This document shows positions 40,171-49,686 of a stretch of 64,000 nt of DNA, piece by piece. The notes under the pieces are model-generated. The model saw nothing but the letters and a program-made list of their open reading frames with translations, did no database searches and had not been told where the DNA came from. Position 1 is the stretch's first letter. Each line of letters starts with the position of its first letter. The stretch is from Arthrobacter sp. B6 (GTDB lineage: Bacteria > Actinomycetota > Actinomycetes > Actinomycetales > Micrococcaceae): contig NZ_KV467168.1 in NCBI RefSeq assembly GCF_001663775.1, forward strand, positions 2,718,780-2,782,779, given 5' to 3'. The translations under genes were made by a program, and so were the position numbers.

Positions 40171-41934
40171 CTATTGTGCGAGGCGCTGGCCTGACCAGCT
40201 TCCAGAGATGTTCGACGGCGCTGCGAGGCTTCCGCCGCTCAGGTCCCAGTACTGCACAACGTCGTTAGCCCGGCGCAGGGCGACTCCAGTGGAATTCAGC
40301 CCCGTGACATCCTTCAGCGGCCGGATCGCTGTGACATCCTGCCAGCCGGTGGCCACGGTGGTCCTTGCTTCCGCACGGGGAGCGGGGATTCCCGCGCCGC
40401 GGTAGAGCTGGACGGCACCGGTGCTCTGCAGGGCGAGGAGGTCCTGGAATCCGTCTGCGTCATAATCGACCATACCCAGCCTGTTGGCAGCCACGCCGCC
40501 GGCCATCAGCGAGCGGGAGGAGAGGTCGGCCAAGCCCTTGTTCGGATACAGGTAGACGTATCCTGCGGTGTCCATGGCCACGATCTGGGGCAGCCTGTTG
40601 TTGGCGCACCAGCCTCCGACGGCCAGCGTCATGCCGGACCAGCCGCCCTGGCCAAGCGTGACGGAAGCGCCGAAGCCACCGCCGGCGATGCCTGGATGCA
40701 TGGTGAGCCGGCCATCCGCCCACTGTGTCAGGAGGTCGTACGCGCCGTCCCGCTGCCAGTCAGTGATGAAAACTTCCTTGGCGGTTCCGAAGCCGGACCC
40801 TATCTGCCTCGCAGCGCCGTAGGTCCTGTTGCCGGTTGAGGGGCGGTTGATCAGCTGGCCGGAAGCGTTGATGGTGACAAGGTCGGCCGGGCTGGTGATG
40901 GCTGCGTTAGCCAGGTTCAAAGTGGGTGGCATGTGCTTGCCGGGGGCATCGCAGGCGCTCGGCGCAGGCGGCGGCAGTTCCGCGCTGCCGCCCGGGGATG
41001 TGGTGGTGCCGGCCGGCAGGGTTGTGTAGCCAAAGAAGTTCACCACGCCCCACATCGTGTAGCGGTTGGGTGTGGTCTGCCAGTTGCCGTCGGTGTACGT
41101 GATGCCTGCGCCCATCACGTTGAAGCGCGGATCCAGGAGCATGGCGTTGTGGCCTGGCGAGGTCTTCCACCACTCCACGAGTTGCGCTGCGTCCCGGTCC
41201 CAGCGGACGGCGATAACCTCGCCGGCACCATTGTTCGGCTTAAGCGCACGGGGATCGGTCCAGAAGCTGGCACGGTGTTCAATGACCTCCCTGGTGGCGA
41301 TGTTGTTGGACCACTCCTGGGCCATCCCTGCCACAGTGGCGTGGTACTTCACCGCCGCAAGGCCCTTGGCCGCCCGGTATTCGTTGATGCGGTTGAACAC
41401 CGTGAGGATGGCTGCGGCGTTGCTGTCCGGCACCAAGGCCTGCGGGGCAGGGGCTTCCACTGTTGACTCGGGGTACGGTCCGGTTGGGGCCGTGGGCTGG
41501 GCCAGTTCGGCATCGGGTGCCCATAGAGGCGGAATGGACGCTGGCTCGGGCGCTGTTGGTTCCGAATTGACGGTTTCGGTGGGCGCCGGGGAAACGGTCA
41601 GCTGCTCCGCTGTGACCGCAGAAGATGTGCCGGACGAGGGTGCGTCTTCGGCATTGGAAGCCGGGTGGCTGTCAGGTTCTTCGGCAGGGGAAGCCGGGCG
41701 GATGTCCGGTTCCACGGCCGGGGCGAGCACCGCCCCGGTGCCGCTGTCCGGCAAGGCCGCTCCGCCGTCGTCCGTCACTACGGCAGGACCCAACGCCACG
41801 GCCCCTGTGCCTGATGCGCCCGCGGACTGACCGGGTGGCTGTCCGGTGAGACCGGCCTGGATACCCCCGCCAGGGGAGGCAAGCGCCAGGGCGCACAACA
41901 TGGCAATAATCGCGGGCGGCGCAAATTTTCTCAA
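40171..41934 (-). CDS. Secreted CAP (SCP/PR-1)-domain protein with FG-GAP-like repeats
   Basis: 587 aa. A signal peptide ([20 protein letters not shown]) is followed by a Pro/Ala/Ser/Glu-rich linker to about residue 165. The CAP domain (about 170-310) has [38 protein letters not shown] and [15 protein letters not shown]. The last 250 residues are weak FG-GAP/VCBS-type repeats ([40 protein letters not shown]), probably a beta-propeller. The start appears to be TTG 41934, with GGGGATAG 6 nt upstream. The protein should be outside the cell; its target is unknown. Confidence 0.85.
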   Translation of the reverse strand: MRKFAPPAIIAMLCALALASPGGGIQAGLTGQPPGQSAGASGTGAVALGPAVVTDDGGAALPDSGTGAVLAPAVEPDIRPASPAEEPDSHPASNAEDAPSSGTSSAVTAEQLTVSPAPTETVNSEPTAPEPASIPPLWAPDAELAQPTAPTGPYPESTVEAPAPQALVPDSNAAAILTVFNRINEYRAAKGLAAVKYHATVAGMAQEWSNNIATREVIEHRASFWTDPRALKPNNGAGEVIAVRWDRDAAQLVEWWKTSPGHNAMLLDPRFNVMGAGITYTDGNWQTTPNRYTMWGVVNFFGYTTLPAGTTTSPGGSAELPPPAPSACDAPGKHMPPTLNLANAAITSPADLVTINASGQLINRPSTGNRTYGAARQIGSGFGTAKEVFITDWQRDGAYDLLTQWADGRLTMHPGIAGGGFGASVTLGQGGWSGMTLAVGGWCANNRLPQIVAMDTAGYVYLYPNKGLADLSSRSLMAGGVAANRLGMVDYDADGFQDLLALQSTGAVQLYRGAGIPAPRAEARTTVATGWQDVTAIRPLKDVTGLNSTGVALRRANDVVQYWDLSGGSLAAPSNISGSWSGQRLAQ

Positions 41935-42047
41935 AACTATCCCCAGCTACAGTCGGACCAACCGGGAGACCATCCGGCGGCTGTCATTCTGAGCCAACGT
42001 TAGACCCGGCACGCGGTGGTAACAATAGATGCGGTATTTTGGGAGGC

Positions 42048-42623
42048 GTGCTGATCTCTGACCGCGATATTCGTGCCGAAATAGACTCCCAACGGATTGT
42101 CCTTGAACCGTACGATGCCGTGATGGTCCAGCCGTCCTCGGTGGACGTACGGATTGACCGGTTCTTCCGGCTCTTCGACAACCACAAATACGCGCACATC
42201 GATCCCGCGGAAGAGCAGCCGGAGCTGACCCGCCTGGTGGAAGTGGAGGACGGCGAGCCGTTCATCCTGCACCCCGGCGAGTTCGTGCTTGGCTCCACTT
42301 ACGAGACGGTCACCCTGCCGGATGACATCGCCGCGCGCCTCGAAGGGAAGTCCTCACTGGGCCGCCTCGGCCTGCTGACCCACTCGACCGCCGGATTTAT
42401 CGACCCCGGATTCTCGGGGCACGTGACGCTGGAACTGTCCAACATGGCCACGCTGCCCATCAAGCTGTGGCCGGGCATGAAGATCGGCCAGCTGTGCTTC
42501 TTCCGGCTGTCGTCCGCCGCAGAATTCCCGTACGGCTCCGGTGAGTACGGCAACCGCTACCAGGGCCAGCGCGGCCCTACTGCCAGCCGCAGCCACCTGA
42601 ACTTCCACCGCACGGAGATCTAA
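42048..42623 (+). CDS. dcd: dCTP deaminase (possibly bifunctional, dUTP-forming or dUMP-forming)
   Basis: 191 aa. It removes the amino group from dCTP to give dUTP, or dUMP if bifunctional as in Mycobacterium. The family core [35 protein letters not shown] and the C-terminal QGPTASR-like lid are present. GTG 42048 is the conventional start ([12 protein letters not shown]). GGGAGG ends only 1 nt before it, too close for a Shine-Dalgarno, while TATTTT at 42035-42040 sits at a leaderless distance, so the mRNA may start at the GTG. TTG 42039 is the other candidate. Confidence 0.95.
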   Translation: MLISDRDIRAEIDSQRIVLEPYDAVMVQPSSVDVRIDRFFRLFDNHKYAHIDPAEEQPELTRLVEVEDGEPFILHPGEFVLGSTYETVTLPDDIAARLEGKSSLGRLGLLTHSTAGFIDPGFSGHVTLELSNMATLPIKLWPGMKIGQLCFFRLSSAAEFPYGSGEYGNRYQGQRGPTASRSHLNFHRTEI

Positions 42624-42675
42624 GCCCGAGGCGCAGGTTGGCGGGCCGGGCACGCGAGGTTGCCCTTAGAGCGGG

Positions 42676-43857
42676 CTAAGCCTGCGCCGGCACCCGGACC
42701 GGGCGGACGAAGGCCTTCAGTACCGGCTCCACGTAGCGGGCTGCCAGCGGTCCGATGATGGCCATCAGCAGGACGTAGGCCGTGGCAAGGGCGGCAAGTT
42801 CATCCGGGACCGCACCCGAGGCCACAGCCAGGCCGGCAATGACAATGGAAAACTCGCCGCGGGCAATGAGCGCCGCCCCTGCGCGGAATCGCCCGGGACG
42901 GGCGATTCCTGCCCTCTTGGCTGCCCAGATTCCGGTGAGCATCTTGGTGGCGGCAGTGATGACGGCCAGGACAAGGGCCCATCCAAGGACCGGGGGGATG
43001 GACGACGGATCGGTGTTTAGTCCGAAAGCCACAAAAAAGAGGGCCGCGAACAGGTCACGCAGGGGCTCAAGAATGCGGGTGGCGCTATGGGCGGTGGCCC
43101 CTGAAATGGCGATGCCGAGCATAAACGCCCCCACCGCCGCTGAGACCTGCAGGGCTGAGGCAATGCCCGCCACCAGCAGCGCCAAACCCAGGAGATTCAG
43201 GAGGAACACCTCGGAGTTTTCGCTGTGGACCGCCTGCGAGACCCGGTGGCCGTGCCGGAGCGCCACCATCAGGACCACCGTGACCACGGCCAGGGAAATG
43301 GCCACCGTGGTCAGCCCGCCGAGGAAACTGACGCCGGCAAGGGTGGCGGTGAGGATAGGCAGGTAGACGGCCATGGCCAGGTCCTCAAACACGAGGATGG
43401 ATAACACCACAGGTGTTTCACGGTTACCGATCCGGCCCAGGTCGGTGATCACCTTGGCGGCGATGCCGGAGGAGGAAATGTACGTTACGCCGCCCATGAC
43501 CATGGCGCCCACGGGGCCCCAGCCCAGCAGCAGCGCGAGCCCGGCACCGGGGATGAAGTTCAGCACCAGGTCCAGCACACCGGCCTGCCAGGATTTGCGC
43601 AGACCGGTGAAGAGCTCGGCAGCCGTATATTCCAATCCGAGCATAAGCAGCAGCAGGATGACGCCGATTTCACCAGAGAGGTGGGCGAATTCCTTCATGC
43701 CTTCCAGCTCAACAATCCCGCCCGCCCCGAAGGCGAGGCCGCCCACGAGGTAAAGCGGGATAGGAGACATTCCGATCCGTCCGGCCAGCCTGGCCAGGAG
43801 GCCAAGGCAGAACACAACGGCCCCCAGTTCAATGAGGGTCAGGGCCAACGGGTCCAT
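42676..43857 (-). CDS. khtU: Cation:proton antiporter, CPA2 family (KhtU/KefB-like)
   Basis: 393 aa with 12-13 hydrophobic segments. The Na_H_Exchanger core has LIARGEFSIVIAGLA and GGVTYISSSGIAAKVITDLG, and the half-helix DxxP-type break is in the middle. Probably extrudes K+ or Na+ for protons. It lies 5 bp after the regulatory subunit gene (43863-44345), like the Bacillus KhtTU pair. ATG 43857. Confidence 0.88.
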   Translation of the reverse strand: MDPLALTLIELGAVVFCLGLLARLAGRIGMSPIPLYLVGGLAFGAGGIVELEGMKEFAHLSGEIGVILLLLMLGLEYTAAELFTGLRKSWQAGVLDLVLNFIPGAGLALLLGWGPVGAMVMGGVTYISSSGIAAKVITDLGRIGNRETPVVLSILVFEDLAMAVYLPILTATLAGVSFLGGLTTVAISLAVVTVVLMVALRHGHRVSQAVHSENSEVFLLNLLGLALLVAGIASALQVSAAVGAFMLGIAISGATAHSATRILEPLRDLFAALFFVAFGLNTDPSSIPPVLGWALVLAVITAATKMLTGIWAAKRAGIARPGRFRAGAALIARGEFSIVIAGLAVASGAVPDELAALATAYVLLMAIIGPLAARYVEPVLKAFVRPVRVPAQA

Positions 43858-43862
43858 GCCGT

Positions 43863-44345
43863 TCAGCCGTTGCGCAGGATATCGGCTGCCGTGTCAAGGC
43901 CTTCTTGCGTACCCACGGCGATGAGCAGATCGCCCGGGTGGAGTACGACGTCGGGACCCGGCGACGGGAGAACTTCGCCTTCACGCATGATTGCCACAAT
44001 GGAGACACCGCACCGCGTGCGGATACACGCCTTGCCCATCGGCTGGTCCTGGAAGGGGGAACCCGGGGCGATGGAGAACTGGCGGGTGACGATGCCGGGA
44101 ATCTCCCTGTGCTCTTCGGCCAGCTTCATGGCCAGGTGCTGTCCACCCAGCAGGTTGCCGAGGGTGGCTGCTTCATCCCCTGTGAGGGGTATGGAAGCCT
44201 GGCACGTGTCGGGGTCATCCCAGGTGGAGACGATCAGCTCCGTCTGGCCTTCCCGCAGCTCCACCACGCCAATGCGGCGTCCTGAAGCAGTCATAAAATC
44301 CTTCCGGCGGCCGAGGCCAGGGAGGTCCGTCTCATCCACGTTCAT
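43863..44345 (-). CDS. khtT: RCK_C (TrkA-C) regulatory subunit of the antiporter, KhtT-like
   Basis: 160 aa. The N-terminal half is the KhtT-type domain (DETDLPGLGRRKDFMTASGR). The C-terminal RCK_C domain (about 85-160) has RCGVSIVAIMREGEVLPSPG and VLHPGDLLIAVGTQEGL, used by the family to sense nucleotides. Its gene ends 5 bp before the antiporter gene, indicating one operon and a regulatory complex. ATG 44345. Confidence 0.88.
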   Translation of the reverse strand: MNVDETDLPGLGRRKDFMTASGRRIGVVELREGQTELIVSTWDDPDTCQASIPLTGDEAATLGNLLGGQHLAMKLAEEHREIPGIVTRQFSIAPGSPFQDQPMGKACIRTRCGVSIVAIMREGEVLPSPGPDVVLHPGDLLIAVGTQEGLDTAADILRNG

Positions 44346-44409
44346 GGCTCCAGCCTAATCCGCGCGCGGCTGTTTGGGGCGTCCGCCGCTCAGGACGCGG
44401 ATGCGGGGT

Positions 44410-44482
44410 CTTAAGTGTACGTTCGCGCTGTTTGCGGGCGGATTCATCCAGGCCGCGGGGGGCTTAAGTGTACGTTCGCGCT
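44410..44482 (-). repeat. GCGCGAACGTACA-family direct repeats (locus 2)
   Basis: CTTAAGTGTACGTTCGCGCT occurs twice (44410-44429 and 44463-44482), 53 bp apart and in the same direction, so no hairpin forms between them. The second copy supplies the TAG stop of the neighbouring transporter gene. Confidence 0.8.
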
Positions 44483-45884
44483 AGACGGCGGGGACCACGG
44501 CAATGGGAGCCTTGTCCGGCGACTTGACCGGGAGGAGGACCAGCAGGCCGGCCAGGAGCACCACCATGATGCCCAGGATGCCCCAGCGCTGGGCCTCGCC
44601 AGGTGCCACCAGGGGAGTGGCAAGCGCGATGCAGAGCGTGAACAGCGAAGGCGCCAGGAAACTGACGGCGCGGCCGGTGGTGGCATACAGGCCAAAGAAC
44701 TCGCCGGACTCACCGTGCGGAGCGAGCCGGGCCAGGTAAGCCCGCGAGGAGGACTGGGCAGGACCGACGAACAGGCAGAGGAACAGCCCGAAGACCCAGA
44801 AAGTGGTGCTGCCGGCCCACTCCATACCAAAGAAGACGTAGTCCCCGTTGCCCAGCACCAGGATGACGGTCCCGGCGATCAGCAGGCCCACCAGAGACCC
44901 GATGATCACGGACTTGGGCCCCGCCCGGTCGTCCAGGAAGCCACCGATAACTGCGCCCAAAGCAGCCACCACGTTGCCGAAGATGGCGAAGAAGATGACC
45001 TGCGAAAGCTCAAACCCGAACGTGCCGGCCGCGATGATTCCGCCGAAGGTAAACACGGCGGCCAGGCCGTCACGGAAGACCGCGCTGGCCAGCAGGAAGT
45101 AGATGGTGTGCGGGCTCGTGGCGTAGATGGCCTTGATCCGGCGGATGAGCAGGCCATAGGAGGCCAGGAAATCCAGGGCTTTCGCCCGTCCGGGCCGGGG
45201 GAGTTCCGGTACTGCGAAAAGGACCGGCAGGGCGAAGATGAAGAACCACAGGGCGGAGAAGACGGCCACCAAACGGATGTTCAGGCTGTCCTCCGTGGAC
45301 GCACCGAACCAGTCGAAGCTTGGCTGGACGAACAGCTGCAGGACCGCCAGGAGCGCCACGATGCCCCCGAGGTACCCCATGGCCCAGCCAAAGCCGCTGA
45401 CCTTGCCGATGTTCTTCGGGGTGGAAACCTGCGTGAGCATGGCGTTGTAGTTGACGCCGGCGAACTCGAAGAACACGTTGGCGAGCGCAATGAGGGAGAC
45501 TCCCAGCAGCAGGAACTCCGGCCGCGGGAACACAAAGAAGCACAGTGCGGTGAGGATGGCGACGGCGGCCGTGTTGACCCCCAGCCACAGCTTGCGCCGC
45601 CCGCCCGCATCCGAGCGCTGGCCGGTCACCGGGGCAAGCACAGCGATGGCGAAGCCGGCGACGGCTAGTGCACCGCCGAGGACCGCAGAGGCCTGGTCCT
45701 CGCCGCCGAAGGCGTTGGACGTCAGGTACACCGTGAACACGAACGTGGTCATCACGGCGTTGAAAGCGGCTGAGCCCCAGTCCCAGGCGGCCCACGCGAA
45801 GACCCGGCCCTTGCTGGCGGACCTGTTTCCTGACCCAAGTTCCGACGGCGGCTGCATGGCCTCGGGAGCGCTGGCGGTGTTCAT
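44481..45884 (-). CDS. MFS transporter, Atg22/UMF1-like
   Basis: 467 aa, 12 helices. It has the start GRVFAWAAWDWGSAAFNAVM and a TPKNIGKVSGFGWAMGYLGG stretch with YLARLAPHGESGEFFGLYAT, which are typical of the bacterial UMF1/vacuole effluxer Atg22-like group. ATG 45884 is chosen because the conserved start AWDWGSAAF lies 30 residues behind it; the open frame reaches GTG 46007, so the start is uncertain. It is divergent from the Mrp operon across about 190 bp. The substrate is unknown; amino acids are transported by yeast Atg22. Confidence 0.82.
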   Translation of the reverse strand: MNTASAPEAMQPPSELGSGNRSASKGRVFAWAAWDWGSAAFNAVMTTFVFTVYLTSNAFGGEDQASAVLGGALAVAGFAIAVLAPVTGQRSDAGGRRKLWLGVNTAAVAILTALCFFVFPRPEFLLLGVSLIALANVFFEFAGVNYNAMLTQVSTPKNIGKVSGFGWAMGYLGGIVALLAVLQLFVQPSFDWFGASTEDSLNIRLVAVFSALWFFIFALPVLFAVPELPRPGRAKALDFLASYGLLIRRIKAIYATSPHTIYFLLASAVFRDGLAAVFTFGGIIAAGTFGFELSQVIFFAIFGNVVAALGAVIGGFLDDRAGPKSVIIGSLVGLLIAGTVILVLGNGDYVFFGMEWAGSTTFWVFGLFLCLFVGPAQSSSRAYLARLAPHGESGEFFGLYATTGRAVSFLAPSLFTLCIALATPLVAPGEAQRWGILGIMVVLLAGLLVLLPVKSPDKAPIAVVPAV

Positions 45885-46075
45885 AGGCTGAATGGTATCC
45901 GCCCCTGGCGAACAACCGGCGGACAAACCCCGGACACCCGGGAATCCTGCCTGCCGTCCCACTCCCGCGGCAGGAGTGCCTGTTGCGCCTTGATAAACTG
46001 AGGGCACTCAAATCTTACGGATGACCGCCTGCTCTTACTTTTGACAATCGAATCCCTGACGTTGCGGAGAAATTA

Positions 46076-49000
46076 GTGATCACAGTCCTTGCCGTGCACT
46101 TTGCGGTGGCTGCTGTGGCGCCCTTTCTGTTCAGGGCCTGGGGGCGGAACGCGTTCTATGCGCTGGCTGCCGTCCCGGCCGCGTCATTCCTCTGGCTGGC
46201 GCTGCAGCACGGTGCGGTCTACTCCGACTCCGGCTCGGTTTCCGAGGTGTTCCCGTGGATTCCGGGACTCAAGCTGGAGTTCGCCTTCCGGATGGATGCC
46301 CTGGCCTGGGTGATGTCGCTCCTGGTGCTGGGGGTGGGGGCCCTGGTGCTGGTCTACTGCGGACGGTATTTCAAGAAAAAGGACCAGGACCTCGGCGGCT
46401 TCGGCGCCCAGCTCCTGGCTTTCGCGGGCGCCATGTTCGGCCTGGTGGTGGCGGACGATCTTCTCCTTCTGTTCATCTTCTGGGAACTCACCACCATCCT
46501 CTCCTACCTGCTGATCGGCTTCGCCCGCACCCGGCTTGCGGCCCGCCGCTCCGCCCTGCAGGCACTGATGGTCACCACCGCAGGCGGACTGGCGATGCTG
46601 GTTGGCCTGATCATGCTCGGCTACAGCGCCGGCACATACCGGCTTTCGGCCATCCTGGCGCAGGCTTCCGAGCTGGTTACGGGACCCTCCGGCGCAACGG
46701 TGGGAGCCGCCGTCGTACTGATCCTGGTGGGTGCCATCACCAAATCCGCGCTGGTCCCCTTCCACTTCTGGCTCCCGGGTGCCATGGCGGCGCCCACCCC
46801 GGTCAGCGCCTACCTGCACGCCGCGGCGATGGTGAAGGCGGGGATCTACCTCGTGGCACGGCTGGCGCCTGGCTTCGCCGAGACCGCTTACTGGCAGCCC
46901 GTTGTCTTGGGGCTCGGGCTGGCCACCATGCTGGTAGGAGGGTACCGGGCGCTCCGCCAGACGGACATCAAGCTGATCCTCGCCTACGGCACCGTCAGCC
47001 AGCTGGGCTTCCTGACCATGGTGGTAGGACTCGGTACGCCCGACGCCGCACTGGCCGGACTCGCGATGCTCCTTGCGCACGGGCTGTTCAAGGCCACGCT
47101 GTTCCTGGTGGTGGGCATCATCGACCACCAGTCCGGGACCCGCGACGTCCGGAAGCTTTCCGGCGTGTTTAGGTCGTCCCGAGCCTTGGGAATCGTGGCC
47201 GGCATCGGCGCCGCGTCGATGGCCGGCGTCCCGCTGCTGGCAGGGTTCGTGGCCAAGGAATCGGTCCTGGAAGCCTTTGTCCACCACGCGCAGAGCGGCC
47301 CGTGGGGCGCAGTGGTGCTCGCGGGCATTGTCCTGGGATCCATCCTGACCTTCGCCTACAGCGCCCGCTTTATGTGGGGCGCATTCGCCGCCAAGCCCGG
47401 AGTTGAGCGGACCCCGTTCAAGGCGGTCAGGCCATCATTCCTCGCGGCCCCCGCCCTCCTGAGCCTCCTCACCATCGCTTACGGCCTGTGGCCGGCCCCC
47501 GTGGACGCGTGGATCCAGCCGTACGCGGCCCTCTTCGCTTCCACCGAGCCCGACGCCGGAACAGCGGCCGAGCAGGCCGGCCACCTCGCGCTGTGGCATG
47601 GGTTCACTCCAGCCCTGGGACTGACGGCGGTCACCTTCGCGCTGGGCCTGGCGATGTACTTCGGACGCACGCTCGTGGCGCGGGCGCAGGAACGCGTGCC
47701 CGGCTGGATCGACGGCGACCGTGCCTACCAGTACACCATTGGGGCGCTGGACGACACCGCCGTCTGGATCACCGGCCGCACGCAGCGCGGTTCGCTGTAC
47801 TTCTACCTGGCAGTCATCCTCACGGTGGCCTGTGTCCTTCCCCTCGCCGCCATGCTGGTTTACAGCAAGCCGCTGCCCGACAACCTCTATTTCATCGACC
47901 CCAATTCGCCGCTGCAGCTGGTGGCGGCGGCGGGCATCGTGATCGGCGCCCTCGCGGCCGTTAAGGCCAACAAAAGGTTCCTTGCGGTCCTGATGGTTTC
48001 CGTGACCGGCTACGGCATCGCCCTCATGTTCGCCCTCCAGGGTGCACCGGACCTGGCCCTTACCCAGATGCTGGTGGAAACCATCATCCTGGTGGCCTTC
48101 GTCCTGGCCATGCGCAGCCTGCCCCCCGAACTCCGGGACCGAACCGGCGGCAAATACCGGGTGGTCCGCGTCATCATCGGGCTGGGCTTCGGCGTCACCA
48201 TGATTTTCGCTGCCATCTACGCCATGGGCGCCAGGATTGCCACCCCTGTTTCCCTGGAGTTCCCCCGACTGGCCTACGAGGGCGGCGGCGGGCTGAACAT
48301 CGTCAACGTGACGCTCGTGGACATCCGGGTCTGGGACACGTTTGGCGAGATCGCGGTCCTGGCCCTCGCCGCCACCGGTGTTGCCAGCCTGATCTTCGTC
48401 CGCAGCCGCGGCGACCGCATCCTGATGTCCGCCGATGTTGCGGAGGGGAGTGTGGGCCGCCGCACCGGCATCGATCCGGGTTCCCGTGACGCTGCCGCCC
48501 TGGCCATCAGCAGGAAGTTCGCAGCGTCCACCCGCGACGCCTGGATCGTGGCAGGCCGGACGCTGGCGCCGGAACGGCGCTCCATCATTTTCGAAGTCGT
48601 CACCAGGCTGATCTTCCACTCCATAATCATCTTTTCCCTGTATCTGCTGCTGGCCGGGCACAACCTGCCCGGCGGCGGTTTCGCCGGCGGGCTGACCGCG
48701 GGCCTGGCGCTCACCATCCGCTACCTGGCCGGCGGACGCTTCGAACTGCGTGAAGCCACCCCCATCAGCGCCGGAACGCTCCTGGGCATCGGACTCGCGA
48801 CGGCGGCCGCCTCGGGTGTGATGCCGCTCCTGCTGGGCGGCCAGGTCTTCCAGACGGCCATCATCGAATTGTGGCTGCCCGTTTTCGGCGACATTAAGTT
48901 CGTCACCTCCACCATCTTCGACATCGGCGTCTACATCGTGGTGGTGGGCCTGGTGCTGGATGTGCTGCGCAGCCTCGGTGCCGAGATCGACGAGAACGTC

Positions 49001-49081
49001 GAAACCCAGTCGTCTGCTCCTGCCGAGGAGCAGGAGCCGCTGGGTGTCCCTGCCGGAGCCACGGCCGAGGGCCAACCATGA
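46076..49081 (+). CDS. mrpA: Mrp Na+/H+ antiporter subunit A, with fused MnhB domain
   Basis: 1001 aa. The large NuoL-like part (1-760) has FKKKDQDLGGFGAQLLAFAG, KSALVPFHFWLPGAMAAPTP and HAAAMVKAGIYLVARLAP, with the essential charged residues in these helices. The end (about 840-975) is the MnhB domain (HSIIIFSLYLLLAGHNLPGG, GVYIVVVGLVLDVLRSLGAE), so subunits A and B are one polypeptide, the usual actinobacterial form. It pumps Na+ out in exchange for protons with the other subunits. GTG 46076 has CGGAGA 5 nt before it. The stop overlaps mrpC (ATGA). Confidence 0.95.
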   Translation: MITVLAVHFAVAAVAPFLFRAWGRNAFYALAAVPAASFLWLALQHGAVYSDSGSVSEVFPWIPGLKLEFAFRMDALAWVMSLLVLGVGALVLVYCGRYFKKKDQDLGGFGAQLLAFAGAMFGLVVADDLLLLFIFWELTTILSYLLIGFARTRLAARRSALQALMVTTAGGLAMLVGLIMLGYSAGTYRLSAILAQASELVTGPSGATVGAAVVLILVGAITKSALVPFHFWLPGAMAAPTPVSAYLHAAAMVKAGIYLVARLAPGFAETAYWQPVVLGLGLATMLVGGYRALRQTDIKLILAYGTVSQLGFLTMVVGLGTPDAALAGLAMLLAHGLFKATLFLVVGIIDHQSGTRDVRKLSGVFRSSRALGIVAGIGAASMAGVPLLAGFVAKESVLEAFVHHAQSGPWGAVVLAGIVLGSILTFAYSARFMWGAFAAKPGVERTPFKAVRPSFLAAPALLSLLTIAYGLWPAPVDAWIQPYAALFASTEPDAGTAAEQAGHLALWHGFTPALGLTAVTFALGLAMYFGRTLVARAQERVPGWIDGDRAYQYTIGALDDTAVWITGRTQRGSLYFYLAVILTVACVLPLAAMLVYSKPLPDNLYFIDPNSPLQLVAAAGIVIGALAAVKANKRFLAVLMVSVTGYGIALMFALQGAPDLALTQMLVETIILVAFVLAMRSLPPELRDRTGGKYRVVRVIIGLGFGVTMIFAAIYAMGARIATPVSLEFPRLAYEGGGGLNIVNVTLVDIRVWDTFGEIAVLALAATGVASLIFVRSRGDRILMSADVAEGSVGRRTGIDPGSRDAAALAISRKFAASTRDAWIVAGRTLAPERRSIIFEVVTRLIFHSIIIFSLYLLLAGHNLPGGGFAGGLTAGLALTIRYLAGGRFELREATPISAGTLLGIGLATAAASGVMPLLLGGQVFQTAIIELWLPVFGDIKFVTSTIFDIGVYIVVVGLVLDVLRSLGAEIDENVETQSSAPAEEQEPLGVPAGATAEGQP

Positions 49082-49686
49082 GCGTTAACCTGACCCTCCT
49101 CGCCGTGATGGGTGCACTCTACGCGTGCGGCATCTACCTCCTCCTGGAACGCAGCCTCACCCGCGTGCTGCTGGGCCTGATGCTCCTGGCCAACGCCACC
49201 AACCTGCTGCTCCTGGCGACCGGTGGTTACGCGGGCCTGGCGCCGCTCTACGCCAAGGACACGCCCGCCCAGGACTACAACGATCCCCTTCCCCAGGCGC
49301 TGATCCTGACCTCGATTGTCATCTCGTTCGCGGTAACGGCCTTTATGCTCGGCATCATCTACCGGACCTGGGTCCTGGCCAGACAGGACGAGATCCAGGA
49401 CGACGTTGAAGACCTCCGCGTCGCCGAAACGCCCAGCTTCGACGCCGAAGACGATGCCGAAATCCCCATGGAGACGTCCGAGTTTCCGCTGACCATGCTC
49501 GGCAGCAACGGACGCTCCGTTTCCGACCACGGCCCCGTGGCGTACCAGGGCACGGCGGAAGGCATTCCGGCATCCGGGGGAACCGTCACGGCCGGCGCCA
49601 GGGAGATCGCCGCGACCGACGCCGCCGCCGAAGAGAAGCCCGGCTCCCGGAATGTAAACCCAGGCCCCGAAGGAGGTGTGAAGTGA
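49078..49686 (+). CDS. mrpC: Mrp antiporter subunit C with long acidic tail
   Basis: 202 aa. The first 115 residues are a NuoK-like three-helix subunit (GIYLLLERSLTRVLLGLMLL, NDPLPQALILTSIVISFAVT). The last 85 residues are an unusual hydrophilic tail rich in Asp/Glu and Ala/Gly with no recognised fold (DEIQDDVEDLRVAETPSFDA); standard MrpC ends near 115. The gene overlaps mrpA and mrpD by 4 bp each. Confidence 0.93.
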   Translation: MSVNLTLLAVMGALYACGIYLLLERSLTRVLLGLMLLANATNLLLLATGGYAGLAPLYAKDTPAQDYNDPLPQALILTSIVISFAVTAFMLGIIYRTWVLARQDEIQDDVEDLRVAETPSFDAEDDAEIPMETSEFPLTMLGSNGRSVSDHGPVAYQGTAEGIPASGGTVTAGAREIAATDAAAEEKPGSRNVNPGPEGGVK

